In this document: piece after piece, positions 11,955-23,984 of the stretch
Layout of the letters: the number at the start of each line of letters is the position of its first letter
Numbering within the stretch: the first letter of the stretch is position 1
NCBI GenBank assembly: GCA_027627225.1
Contig: CM051029.1
Location: 19,884,656 to 19,948,655 of the forward strand
DNA from: Congeria kusceri
Lineage: Eukaryota; Mollusca; Bivalvia; Myida; Dreissenidae
Reading direction: 5' to 3'
Length of the DNA: 64,000 bases
Made by a program: the position numbers and the translations under genes
Notes under the pieces: generated by a model
What the model was told of the DNA's origin: nothing
What the model saw: the letters and a program-made list of their open reading frames with translations, nothing else
The model's database searches: none

Positions 11955-12384
11955 CTGAAATGTATAAATATATCATTTACAACTTTGTGAATTTCTAACA
12001 TGAGAAAAAAAAAAGAGTTATAAATTATAAGTTTCACCCAATATACACTATACATACACCGGTACACAATGAAAGTTATAATTGCAAGTGATATCTTTGT
12101 AATTCTATTGTCTCTCAAATTTCTGAATCTCACATTTACGTTTTTGTTAATTAATTATGACTACACATAAACCCTTAGTGGGTTATGAAACTAAGTGGAT
12201 TTAAAACAATTAACATTTAATGTAACGTTTAAATATTATTTTATGTTATCATGGTGCTATGTTATGTTTTAAGGACCGTGTGCTGCTAATAAGAGTTCTC
12301 TCCTGCTGATGCAGCTAGAGATTTACATTGTTGATATTTTAATAAAACAAATAGTCATGCTGATGACATTTTATTTGATCACAC

Positions 12385-12640
12385 TTAGTGGCAATCTGGA
12401 AATATAGTTTTCAGGCGCTTGCTTGCAGCAAACTCTCTCCTGAAGTGTTGGTATCTCTCTGCATCTGCAACATACACACCAGACGTGGGCTGGTGTACTT
12501 CGATGTTACGGGTGGTAGCCTTGAGGCAGGCCAGCAGCTTGGATCTTGTATACGATGTCAAACATCAGCCCAGGCTGCTTCTCGACAACGGCGCAGAGCA
12601 GCTCTTTGACCTTAGCCTCTGAAAGCCGTTGAATGTATTC
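12385..12640 (-). CDS. P2X7-like exon 2 (Cys-rich core)
   Basis: A TTTGCAG acceptor precedes EYIQRLSEAKVKELLCAVVE, a helical segment typical of the region before the Cys cluster. After a single in-frame TAA the same frame gives WCVCCRCREIPTLQERVCC. The six cysteines and the REIPT element are the strongest evidence for the family. The donor (AAGTGTGA context) leaves a phase that does not fit exon 3 exactly, another sign of decay or of a mis-chosen donor. Confidence 0.65.
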
Positions 12641-13166
12641 CTGCAAACAGATTTAGCACATAACTGTAATTTCGGTGGAATTCTCCTACAGCGATTAAGA
12701 TGAATTCCAGTATGGAAACTATATATTTATCAGAACATAGTTTTATTATATTCATACACATAAAGAGTCAGGTCAATAGGTCATATAGTACGGTTAATTC
12801 AATATAAAAATTATATATCATTGAATAAAAACACGTGTAAAGTATACTGAATATTGTAGTATCGATAATAATATTGAATCTGCATATAATTCACATATTT
12901 TCGCACAACTCACACAATGACTATTATACTGCCTTCAATGCTTGAAATTAAATACAGAATGTTTTAGTTAAAAAATAAATACAATACATCATAAGAAAAA
13001 AGTATATCAAAACAACAGAATGTAGTAGGCATATTAAGTCAGTTTTATTAAAATATGAAGGATAATAATGTAAGAATACCAAAACAAGATTTCAATTAAT
13101 TTTGTCTGATTAACTAGTTACTGTGTTAACAATACCTTTATTACAAAAGAAGTGAAGCATTCAAAC

Positions 13167-13417
13167 CTTCACGATTTCCTTCCGCTGTTCTGCTGTACCG
13201 GAGTTGCCACCTGACTTGCACCTCGTCCTCTACCTCTTCTTTCACCTCTTGCACTTCCTTGTCATTTGGATCTTCCGTGTCCTTTTGCCCCGCCTTGCCC
13301 CCTCCCTCCTCTTTTCTGAACACCACCTATTGTTTTTCTGAGTGGACTGTCAGAAGAAGTGGATGCTGTGCTTTTTCTCCGTAGACTGTGAGACGAAGTG
13401 GATGTTCTGTCTGATTC
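13167..13417 (-). CDS. P2X7-like exon 1 or 2, Ser/Arg/Gly-rich
   Basis: The exon runs from an AAATACAG acceptor to a GTTTGA donor. One frame reads ESDRTSTSSHSLRRKSTAS and then KRGGRGQGGAKGHGR. Another frame gives RGERRGRGRG. The final codons SGTAEQRKEIVK join in phase to EYIQRL of the next exon. RG-rich low-complexity starts are common in the stand-alone invertebrate P2X7-domain proteins I recall. No single frame is open across the exon. Confidence 0.5.
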
Positions 13418-13774
13418 CTGTATTTGAGCAATAATATAGTAATGATCAATGTAAAACAGTTGCTTATAGTATTTAAAAAGGCACATGCATAATACAGAAA
13501 GATACACACTATTTGAGTAATATATCCGGTTGTTTAGTAGATTTTAAAAAACTAACGCATGAGATTCCAAGAAGTCAAATGTAAAGTTCAGGAGTCAAGA
13601 TACTGGAAACACAGGAATTATTTTCTTAAATATTTGTTAACTGCTGTGCGAGTGGTAATAATTGGTAATACAGGTTAAAGAAATTTAGTACAGATAAAAT
13701 AAATGCAAATTAAAAGGAGCTCTGATTCTAAAACCTACGTCGAAACCAGTGGGTTAGTATACCATCCTAGAGTA

Positions 13775-13803
13775 ATATCCGAAAATATTGTTCGGATATT
13801 TCA
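13775..13803. repeat. short perfect hairpin
   Basis: AATATCCGAA and TTCGGATATT form a 10-bp perfect stem around a 7-base loop. It is too short to assign a role. Confidence 0.5.
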
Positions 13804-13996
13804 ATTAAAAAATCTAAGCAATATCAAATACATACTTTACTCGCACCATTCTGAGTGTCCTCTGTAGCAATATAACTGTTCTTAAATCTTCTCGAACAAA
13901 CAAGAATGAAAAGGAAATCTATAACAATAAAGTATGTTTACAATATTCACGCGACACTGTTTACGTAAAATAACGAGTCAATTCGAGTTAATCCGT

Positions 13997-14075
13997 ACTA
14001 CAACAACAACTACTACTACTACAACTTCTACTACTACTACTACTACTACTACTCCTACTACTGCTACTACTACTG

Positions 14076-14111
<36 letters not shown>

Positions 14112-14136
14112 GTACTACTACTACTACTACTACTAC

Positions 14137-14171
<35 letters not shown>
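13997..14171. repeat. ACT then AAT trinucleotide microsatellite
   Basis: About 130 bp of ACT triplets with CAA, TCC and TGC variants changes into a pure AAT run. The poly-Thr/poly-Asn frame across it is a repeat product. Confidence 0.9.
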
Positions 14172-14175
<4 letters not shown>

Positions 14176-14379
14176 TAAGATATTATAAATATATGTTATT
14201 ATTTATACAAGACACTAATGTTGTTTAAATATCTAATTAAACATAAGCATACTATGACTACTAGATAAAGCATAATTTCTGAAGTCATTTGTATGTTTTG
14301 AAATGAACAGCTTACCAATAATGAGTACATGTCCATGTAAGCTGCTATAAGACGTGGTAAATTATCTAAGATCTACCTA

Positions 14380-14487
14380 TTTGTTTAACGGCGCGTTTCA
14401 GACGATCGGACTGTGACAGTGTGCAGCAGCTTCAGGATATAGTCAACAAGTCATCGACTGTAAACGAGGCTGTCCGTTATCCGACAT
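14380..14487 (-). CDS. possible first exon of the P2X7-like gene
   Basis: A GC-richer island contains a reverse-strand ATG (14,487-14,485) starting MSDNGQPRLQS, which then needs a frame change to stay open (SCCTLSQSDRLKR). It lies upstream of the P2X7-like exons on the same strand. The opposite strand offers an equally plausible start (MALAGLDEFPVN, from 14,485), so this call is weak. Confidence 0.2.
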
Positions 14488-14529
14488 GGCGCTCGCGGGA
14501 CTGGATGAGTTTCCTGTTAACAATGTTTA

Positions 14530-16985
14530 AGGTATTAAGGCAATACCCGGGATAAGGTTGGTTACACGCTTCACCATTATGAACAAAATCACTGGACAAA
14601 TCGCGCACGCACGAACACATACCTGACATATAAGTATCTTTGTGAAATCAAAGTGATCTAGTGTCTAAAATTATATTTAAGCCCGTTCAAAATAAACATA
14701 TTTACTTTATAGGTTTAATTATCACAACTTGTTTACACATAATTAGTTGTAAATGCATTTGATTGTATACCAGAACGAAAGCTTACACGTATTAACCGTT
14801 GGTATTTACTTAATATGTTTCAGGAAATGCCAGTATTTCAGGCTCGAATCATCGACGCCTGGAATGGTTGTTTTTAAGAAAGCAGGCGGTGAGCCAGAGG
14901 AAGAGTTATGTGTCCTGAAACAGTCTCACAGCGAGATCCCCATGACCACCGCCCACATAACGACATTTAACATGTAACATATCCCATGACCGTACATATC
15001 ACATATTGATTTTTTATTACACGTTTCACGTGTATTATGTTCTTTACATTAAGTTTAATTTGACATTTTAATAGTATTGTGACTGTCACGTTTGCATAAT
15101 GGCAACGTCATAAAAGTCATATAATCCGATCGAAAATGAAACGACGTCAATGTCATTTTTTTGAATGCATGTACATGTTGCTTTCATAGCTACGTAAAAC
15201 GAAAAGGCATAACAGTATTTTATACGCCATTACATTCAATTGTACAATAATAAGATATATACATATTAGAAATGTTTTTTTGGTCATTAATGCAGGTTTG
15301 TCGTGGAACGGCTCATATATATATTTTAATTTTTATATTTAATTAGTTTATATTTTAATATGAATATCTAGCAATAAAATATATATCATATATAAAAACA
15401 AGAACAATCAATTAATCAATTAAATATATTGCATATTCCAGGATTTCATTTCTAAGCTTCTTGAGATGTATAAAAGCAAAATTATGAGGTGTCACTTTGA
15501 ACTGGAGAAAATAAACACATGTTGCAGCTAGAGTAGAAAACTTTAAAGGGCAAGGCAGCATTTTGTTTGTAATATTAGTTTCTAATGAACGTTATAACTT
15601 ATTGTGGAAATGATATTGCGTTTCACAAGCCCTAACGATACTGAATATTTTTGTATAATGTATGCAATCTTGATGAAACGTTACACGTGATTTAAATAAT
15701 AACATGCCTTATCAGCTAAGTCTTTGTAAGCTTATTTTGATTAATCAGTTTGATTTTTGTTGTTTTAATTTTATGTTTTGTTTTTTAAGACATATGATAA
15801 ATTTACAGATCACTTGCAAAATTGCATAGCTCATACAATGAAGTTGATTTTTGTTATTCAGTCATTGTTGTACACAAAACCACTCTAAACTATGGTTGTT
15901 TTTAAGCAAGCTAGTGGATCTGTGAATGAGCAGATAGTTCCCAGTGCAAGACACATAAAGAATACATGTTACTGGTCATGGTGGAGAAACCAAAACTGCG
16001 GATTTACACATTTTAGTGGGAACAGGCTTCATACAGATCCTTGAAAGTGCCCGCATTTCAAGCTGCTTCTTCAAACGTGTTCAGAAGTGTATGAGAATGC
16101 TTAAATATGCGTGTTTTCATCAGGAGAATATAAAAAAGTGCTCCAACCTGCTTATTTTGGGATCAAAAGTGGTTAAGTGTGTTGCGAAACGAAATGAATT
16201 GATGAAAAACGTTTTTTTAATACACTATAATGTTGAATAATATGAATATAGTGCTACCTAGTTTACGGGCAAAATAATCAAAAAACAATATTTGTTGCGT
16301 GGAATTGTAAATGTTTGTAAATTTTACCGTTATTCACCGCCATATGAGATGCGAGGGTGTCAAGCACTGCGCTAGCCGGACAGCTGTCAATGTGTTTCAC
16401 CTCTTATTAATAAGCATACATATAAGATCTACATATAGACTTGGAGAGCATATTGAAATAATGGTAACCAACCGAAAAATAATCCATTTGCTAACTGTTT
16501 ATGAGCCGACCATTCATACAAGTATTCGACAAGGTCTTACAAAATGCAGCTAGTACATCTAACTGTGATTAGCATATTTTAGTGTGCAATATAATTAATT
16601 TACAGTTTATGCATAGTTTTCGTCTTCTGAGCCAGTGTAGTTTTTAGCCAAATATTTACATTATCCATACACAAGATCCGTGCCACACACACGCATGTGT
16701 CAGTGTTTTGGCAAAGAAAATTATGTAGAAAGACACAGATATAAAGGTTTAAAGAAAGCAGATGTAATCATGAAAACAATTATATTTATCAACCACAATA
16801 GTATTGTTAAGACAACAATAAGCCTGGGCTTAACGGGACCATGTCAACGAAAAATAGGCGTCATTTTGCAGTATACATAATATAAGATGCAGAATTAGCT
16901 ATACTAAGACATTTGCATTCAATAAATAATAAATAATACAATAACCAATGAGACATTTGATAAAAACAAATTATCAAAACAAAGT
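14530..16985. other. mostly non-coding DNA; two related exon-like snippets
   Basis: Snippets at about 14,822-14,977 and 15,888-15,945 both contain MVVFKxAxG and share about 15 of 17 bases in that part. The first follows a TTTCAG acceptor. They could be the remains of a duplicated exon, but I do not recognise the protein. The rest shows no gene. Confidence 0.25.
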
Positions 16986-17002
16986 TTGAACATATTAAAA
17001 CC

Positions 17003-17094
17003 CCAAGCGGGTATCGAACTCACGACGTTGGAGCCTTACGAAGAAATAACAGTGCACAGCGCTTTAACCTACTGCGCTATTTTGCTTAGTAATG
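17003..17094 (-). repeat. tRNA-like SINE head
   Basis: Reverse strand: an A-box-like TAGCGCAGTAGG is followed about 50 bases later by a B-box-like GAGTTCGATACC. AGCGC..GCGCT forms a perfect D-stem-like helix. The acceptor ends do not pair, so this is a tRNA-derived element and not a functional tRNA gene. Confidence 0.5.
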
Positions 17095-17099
17095 AAACG

Positions 17100-18885
17100 T
17101 GTTTAAACTATGGTTATCCCAAACTCTCACTACCCTAATTATAAATTGATATTTTCCCCAACTGCGTACACTCTTTTTCATTATATATACTCTGTGTTAA
17201 CTGTCATTAAGTGCCGCTTTTAATATTTTAATTTCAGATTTTTTACGAAAGTGCCCCCTTTGGGCCCTTAAAATGTCATTCAAAATCCATTCATGTTTAA
17301 ATGAATTATTGGTAATTGATAAGATTGTAGGACATCAGTGATCACTATTGAGCTATTTTTTATACTATGACTTTGTTTATAATAATACCAGTTGCCTATG
17401 TTTACAATACGTTTATATTCCGAGAATCATGTTTTAAAATAAATACATCAATAATCATTATTTATTTATTTGCTTTTAGTTTGTGGATCTGTTGCTGATG
17501 TTATTTAATAAACATATCAATCACAAAAACAAATTGCATTTGTTGTTCATAAATATTTAGAAAATAACAGCAGCAACAGAACCACAAACACAATACAAAC
17601 ACATAAATAATGATACTATATATATTAAAAATATAATTATTCAGCAGTTTACATCTTCATTATTGGATAAGTAAAAACGGTTATATTAACAGTTTAACAG
17701 AATTTTCTATTTTTGTGAAAGTTTGACAGTGATTTGCGACTGTAGCGTTCAGACCCTACTGGTCCGTTACGGACATGTGCTTTTGTCGAAATCGGGAGTG
17801 CATTCTGTGTTTCTTGCGGGTGACAAGATTCAAGTGTAATGAGCTTTCTTAGACGTAGCATAACATTTATATAACATTTATTTTTATTTTAAAATTGGTG
17901 AGTAGCAGGAACATTTTTTTTCCAAAGAGACCGGAACGAATGAAAATTGGCGAGCGATGGAAGAAAAGTTTGCTGTATGTGGATTTGGTTTCGTGTGTTT
18001 GAGAGATATTACTTGCGAATTTGCAATTATTATTGGCGAACCAGTCGTTTGTTTATATGGGGAAAAGTGTGATAAAACCATATTTTTGGGGAAATATTGA
18101 GGATAATACGGATCAAATCAGGTGAAAATATGTTATTGTTTCCTACGTATGTATACACATAGAAATGGGCATGTATCGGTCCCTTATTTTACTGCAATTC
18201 AAAATCAAAACTGAAAGACGCGAAAACCGGTGTCACGGCTCAGGCAGAAAACCAAGGGTTGCATAGGTTAATCCAAAAACTGATACGTATAAGCGATCAC
18301 GCGTTGCGGCGGTCATTTGCCGGTAATATGACTGCAAATGCGTGTTTTAAAGACAGTATCCCACTTAAGTACTGAATATGGGTTGTTAAAATGTTCGTTT
18401 CAATGAAAACAGTTTCAAAAATAAGTGTTAAGCAAAGAAAAACTAGAGACTCATTTAAGCAGTTTAGCTATTTGCAATAATTAAGTCAATCAATGTAAAT
18501 ATAGAAAACTCAAACAAGTGCTTGAAATTATATATTCTTAAAAGACAGTATCTGTATGAACCCTGATGAACAATCTAATAATAAATACTGTTAGTGATAT
18601 AAGCTAAGAGTATATTTTCTTATAATGTCTATAATTATATTTTAGACCTAACATCTGTTTATAATTTTGAATAAAAATATGCCGGTATACACCATGAACA
18701 GTATATACAATTTTGTACTGTGTTTGTATTGATGTGAAATGGATTGAAACAATGACTGTGGTACAAATATGCCCACTGGCTGCTGTATAAGTAATGAGTA
18801 AAACATTTCAGTTCCGATTTGTTATGATTGAATACTCTGTATAATTATTATCATTGAATTCACATGATACATCTATTTGAGTTCG
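17100..18885. other. AT-rich non-coding DNA
   Basis: No supported gene. A slightly GC-richer stretch at 17,740-18,340 has no domain or splice signal that I recognise. Confidence 0.5.
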
Positions 18886-18914
18886 ACTACTCGAATACTA
18901 TGTGAGCTTTCCTA

Positions 18915-19800
18915 CTCGCCCCGGCGTCGGCGTCCACGTCTGATTATTGGTTAACATTTATATTCAAAACACTTGTCACTTTAGAACTACATAAAATATT
19001 CACTTTAAACTTGGAATATACCTTTGTCATCAACCCCATCATCAGATGCAACGTTCTCCATAACTTGTTTGCATTTTGACTGAGTAGTGCCCCTTTAACA
19101 CATGGATGCTCTGGTCTAAGGTAATATTTAACGTATTGTAACATTTTTTAAATTCAAAGCTACATACGTTATTCACTTGTAACATAGACTATACTTTTGC
19201 CATTCATTTCAGCATCAGATGCAACATTGCCCATAAATCTGTTTTGTATTGCGCCATAGTCATGCTTCTTTTTCACATAAATATTCTGGTTATTGTTTAT
19301 ATTCAAGAGTCTTAATTCTTAAAAAGTGCATTAGTTATTCACTTGAAACTTGGAATGCTCCTTTGTTATCAACTCCAACATAGCGTGCAGCATTCACCAT
19401 AACTCTGTTTTGTATTTTGACAAAGTAATGCCTTTTTTCACATATATTTTCCGGTAAAGTTTATTTAATGTGAATTGCAATGCTATGAGTTTAAAGTTTA
19501 TTTACAAGTGCCTGTTTTGTGATTAATTCCGGGCTTATTGTGAGATGAGGAATGCATTTAAACCATTCCAAGGCGGTGACTCCAGTTTCAATCATTTTTA
19601 TGTTGTGTGTTGTGTTGTATATAGTGTTCTGTATTGTATAGGCAAATGGTCACTTGCGTCAAATAAAGTACTAACGGATGTTAATAAGTGATTATCTGCT
19701 GATGATGTCTCTGGAGTTTTTTTTTCTTAAATTTTATATTCAATAGTCATATAACTTCAACACTACACAAGTTATTCACTTGAAAATATGATGCTATGTC
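18915..19800. repeat. tandem-unit dispersed element, type A (about 180-bp units)
   Basis: A head with CCCCGGCGTCGGCGTCC is followed by at least three units that each contain a TATTCACTTxAAACTTxGAAT block, a CATCAxATGCAACxTTxxCCATAA block, GTTTTGxATTxTGACxxAGTAxTGCC and a CACATAxATxTTC end. A further partial unit follows the SINE-like copy at about 19,715-19,800. The layout matches bivalve elements of the pearl/BIV160 kind (a Helitron-like family), but the naming is an inference. Confidence 0.6.
19535..19719 (+). repeat. SINE-like element, copy 1
   Basis: Shares with 20,040-20,236 the order TTCCAAGGCGGTGACxCCAGT, a GT-rich middle, GGCAAxTGGTCACTTGC, AAATAAAG, and TxATCTxCTG..TGGAGTTT. It interrupts the type A tandem element. 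Confidence 0.6.
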
Positions 19801-20039
19801 TTTAAAAAAAAATTTTTAATAAAAAGACGAGATGTAGTTGATACATGTTTTTGTTTCCTTTCATCGTGCCTCAGAAAGTTGCAATTCTGCTACCCAGGTT
19901 TGCATCTAGCCATCGAGTAATTAAATGGTAATTAAATTGAATAGTATTCTCTTTTATTGATGGTTAATTCGAACTGCGCAGCTATGATGTTAATTTTTAT
20001 TGACACATATTTTGGGGCAAAGTGTAAGGTTCGTGCGCA

Positions 20040-20236
20040 CGTAATTCGGTTTAAACCCCCAATACTTTGCATTGACCGTTCCAAGGCGGTGACCCCAGTG
20101 TTATTCATGTGTGTTTTGTGTTTGTTATGTGGTTTTGTCATGTTCTGTGCAATTTTTTGGCAATTGGTCACTTGCCATAAATAAAGAACCTCGGGTTGGT
20201 ATTAAGAATTATCTCCTGCTGTCGCAACTGGAGTTT
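20040..20236 (+). repeat. SINE-like element, copy 2
   Basis: Partner of 19,535-19,719. It keeps a degenerate B-box-like CGGTTTAAACCCCC at its start and an AATAAAGAACC end. A third 3' end of the same type (TTAATTAAAGAACCTTGGGTTG) lies at about 23,465-23,490. Confidence 0.6.
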
Positions 20237-20239
20237 CGC

Positions 20240-21890
20240 TGTGCTTATATTGGAATGTAATTGTATGTGAACTTTGTAATGATATGTAATTTATTATGTT
20301 ATTTCACTGCGAATAGAACTGTTGTTCTCTATATAAATGCGTTTGTATTTAACATAATCCCATATTAATTTCTATTTGATCCGCATCGATAGCCAAGTCC
20401 AGTTATTAACGAGTAAGGACCTATAGTGTAGCAAACGTAGGGCTGTTTAGAGTACTATACCGGTTTACGTCTGTAAACAGCAACTGTCATATATCAAAAT
20501 GTTTGTTAAGGTCGGTAGTATATGGAACCAAATTTTTCGTTTTGGTCAAAATTGTTGGATTTACATAAAATCCAAGATGGCATCCATGATGGCCGCCAAA
20601 ATAATGAAATAAACATTTTGTATTAATTTATGTTTCAAATTAATTATGTTTGCACCAACAAAGATTTTTTTGTCTTACAGCATAGAAATAATGTGATTTT
20701 TGAAATGTCTACCATTTAAAATACATCTTAATACGTTTTCATTTAAAATATAGGGTAATAATTAAAAAGTGCGGACAAAATACCTTATCCAAAGACATTT
20801 GTATAAATGAAAGTTATACAATGGGCAGCTTAATTTTTTGTATCAATTTTAATAATTGCAGACTTTAATCAATAATTTAAAATCAACATTAGTACCGTTT
20901 CTCCATACATTTTGAAAAAACACTACAATTAGTGGGTGGGGTAAAGTGGCATCCAGTAAGCTTGATATCGTGATATTTATTAGTCTGTATAGATCTAATA
21001 TAATATAGTATCTTAAATAATATTTCAAACATTGAATACCTCTAACTTACTTTCTATAATAATAAGCAAAACGTTTTCTGAGACTAGTTAAATTAGAAAA
21101 GAAATTGTTTATAGGCTAACCGCATAAATACAATAATAAAAATGTGTTGCCCTTTGATATAACTTTGAAATGAAGAATTCATCTGATTCTTCAATATCAT
21201 TCATTTGAATCATGGCCACTCTTCTTTTGGAGCACGAGTTGCCTATGAAATGTCTCTTTCTCTATGAAACAATATAGGTAAGTTACTGAATGTGTATTTA
21301 TTTATTTTGCAAATGTATTTTAATAATATCTCCTCTCATTTCAATAAAAATTAAAACAATAATATTTCAGCCTCAGGGTCAGGGAAAAATGATATTGATT
21401 TGTAAACAAATCATTTATTGTGGAAACGTTTTTGCAATGAATATATTATTGTTATGAATCAAGATCAACCTTGTATTAGGGTTGGTGTTTGAAATTTTGA
21501 ATTTAAGTCATCGATTTTAATATTATTTATTTCAAACTTTAGTAGTACTCGGATATGAACTAATAACCGGATACGCATTGTATGCAATTTGTTACCTCTT
21601 CATCAGTTTATGATATTCATATTTTCACCTTAATTTCAGTTGTTACTGGTTGCAGATCAAAGTGGGTGTTACAAAAGGTAGAATTGAAAGGTAATCTATT
21701 AAGGTGTATTACAATTTAAAAATATGCTTTCATAGAACTGTTCATTTGAATGGATGTCATGCACATCAACTGATGAAAGTAGCTTTAAATATACAGTTTA
21801 AAGTTTGAAATACAAGTATCTTCCACAGCGTTATAAATGTATATTTTAAAAATTGTGAACGGTTACAATTGTATAAATGTATCTATGTCT
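20240..21890. other. AT-rich non-coding DNA
   Basis: No gene seen. A short AATCCAAGATGGCATCCATGATGGCCGCC-type motif at about 20,570-20,600 is a dispersed-repeat motif in animal DNA. Confidence 0.45.
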
Positions 21891-21892
21891 TC

Positions 21893-22445
21893 TTATTAGC
21901 TCGACTACTCATCCGTTCGTCGGCGTCGGCGTTATGCTCTGGTTAAGGTTTGCAGGCAACAAGTCAATATCTCTGTAACTACTACATATATTCAATTGAA
22001 ACTTCACACATGTCTTTGGGGTCATTATACGAGGTATATGACCAAGGCCCATAAATTTGACCTGAATTTAGCAGAATTATTCCCCTTTTTGTACTTAGAA
22101 AATCAGATAAGAGTGTGCGTGCCACTACTCCATGTTTCTATATCTACTACAGATATTCAATTAAAACTTCACACATGGCTTCATAGTCATTATAGAAGGT
22201 CACTGGCCAAGACCCATTACTGTGACCAGTATTTTAGCAGAATTATGGCCCTTATTGTACTTAGAAATGTCATATTAATGTTTGCGTGCAAGAGAAAATT
22301 CAGGTTAAGGTTTGCGTGCAACACGTACATATCTCTGCAACTACTACAGATATTCAATTCAGACTTCACATATGTCTTTGGGGTCATTATGTTAGGTCAC
22401 TGACCCATGCCCGTAAGTGACTTCGGACCTCTAACTGTGACCTTG
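21893..22445. repeat. tandem-unit dispersed element, type B (about 160-190-bp units)
   Basis: The same head (CGTCGGCGTCGGCGT) as the 18.9-kb element is followed by about two and a half units with GTTAAGGTTTGCGTGCAAC, ACTACAGATATTCAATTxAAACTTCACA, TGTCTTTGGGGTCATTAT, AGGTCACTGxCCAAG and GAATTATGGCCCTTxTTGTACTTAGAAA. The block order resembles the bivalve BIV160 satellite as I remember it. The 135-residue open frame over it is not a gene. Confidence 0.65.
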
Positions 22446-23930
22446 ACCTTTGATGGATTGGTTGTTCAGATTCATTTGTGGTTTCAACGACATCAAAGCC
22501 ACTGCCGCATACTTCAGCACTACTATACACACAACGGATTCCCCAAGTCCCCAGGTTCATGACCTTGACTGAAAGCTTCTAATTGGTTAACATGATTACA
22601 AACTACAAATAGAACAAAACAGTTTGTGTTTGACAAATTGGTGAAAGGTGTTAGACTACTGATAATAATTGATGGTTAGAACATTCCCGCAGGCATGTGT
22701 CTGTTGTGAGATGCAATCAAAGCAAGGCTATTACGCAAGCAGGTCGGGCTACTGATATTCAGTAGGCCTTATGCTTTAAATGTATGGTAGCCGACATAAT
22801 GTTTGGGATCCATAATAAGTTGTTAATCCGCGCATGGCATACTCGATAAAGGTGTAAACAGTATATTCCTTCCATTTCAAAACACTTGAAGTAGCGGATT
22901 ATTATTTGTGTATATACGTTCTTCGATCAACCAACAAAGATACGATTTATTCATAAAAAAAACCAACCCTTTACATAAATTTTCGCTGAACAGTCATTAA
23001 AACTAAGCGAATACTAATATTTGTTTCGGTATCATGCTGGCAAGAGCAAAGCAAATGTTTTAACCTTTAAGTATCGCTGTAAGATAAAAGTGATTAAGAT
23101 ATAGAGGATCTCAGATCTAATAACTTAGTTTAGACTTCTGCTCATGTTAAAATGCTTATTTATTTATTAAATATTCGTCTTTATCAATATGTGCAACACA
23201 AAACGGTAGCTCATTAGTGATTAAAATGTGGCTATTAAAACTGCACCGTCAAAATATTTCCGGTTTCTCCTGCAAGAAGGGATACATATAGTCATTATAT
23301 ATTATTTTGAACTTGTTTCATATTCATTGTAGATATTCATTCTAGATATCGTATAACATACATTCGCTTATTTATTTGCTAGTACACGTGATTTAAACGC
23401 AAATCACATAATGTAGTATAAGTAACATGTATGTTATGGGTTGTATAGCATCATCACCTTTAATTAAAGAACCTTGGGTTGCAGTTTCTCCTCTGTTTGA
23501 ATGGCGGCTTTGACATAATATTTCAATGAGTTCAACGATACATTCTTAATATACGTTTCACTACAACTCATTAGCAAGCTTTATTATAATTGCATTATTG
23601 TTCTAAATATGTTTTATGGACCAAGTATAAATTATTTTCTTGTTCTTATTTACATGTAACTAATTATCAATGTCCTCGTAATTAATCAAGTAAAATGCGT
23701 TGACTACTGACACATATGGTGTTTTTTTTTCGTACAAAATTCTGCAAAAAAACGTGAGTTCATACAATGTTTTCCCTGGATAAAATATTTATTAACGAAT
23801 GCTTAAAGTGTAGAAGTGCATTGGTTTCGAAAGTAACCGAAATATGAACATATGTTTTTGACTCTGAGATGAATTACATTTAACTGACTTGTTGAGAACA
23901 TCGAGACAACTGCATTTTAACAAAATACCC
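22445..23930. other. repeat debris and AT-rich DNA
   Basis: The first 150 bp continue molluscan repeat style (ACTGTGACCTTGACCTTTGATG, GACATCAAAGCCACTGCCGCATAC). Nothing else is supported up to the LINE. Confidence 0.45.
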
Positions 23931-23984
23931 TATTCGCGCCAGTCAGAAATATACTGTACAAAAGTAAAAAGTATCCACAATGAA

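Larger units (their letters stand above)
11706..13417 (-). pseudogene. P2X7 intracellular-domain-like gene, decayed
   Basis: Three - strand exons in order (13,417-13,167; 12,640-12,385; 11,954-11,706) encode a Ser/Arg/Gly-rich start, a helical segment and a cysteine-rich region. The signatures WCVCCRCREIPTLQERVCC and [19 protein letters not shown] match the cytoplasmic ballast domain of vertebrate P2X7 receptors, which in invertebrates often occurs in stand-alone proteins without a channel. No channel exons are visible here. The gene is broken: the RG-rich exon changes frame, one TAA interrupts the second exon, and the third has a frameshift between the AAYRKL and GLGAG parts. The domain may bind nucleotide and zinc in mammalian P2X7, but no role can be claimed for this copy. 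Confidence 0.65.

Noticed and set aside
17003..17094. Functional tRNA gene
   Set aside because: A- and B-boxes are present but the acceptor stem does not pair; it fits a tRNA-derived SINE.
21996..22403. 135-residue + strand frame
   Set aside because: Lies entirely in the type B tandem repeat; periodic units explain the open frame.
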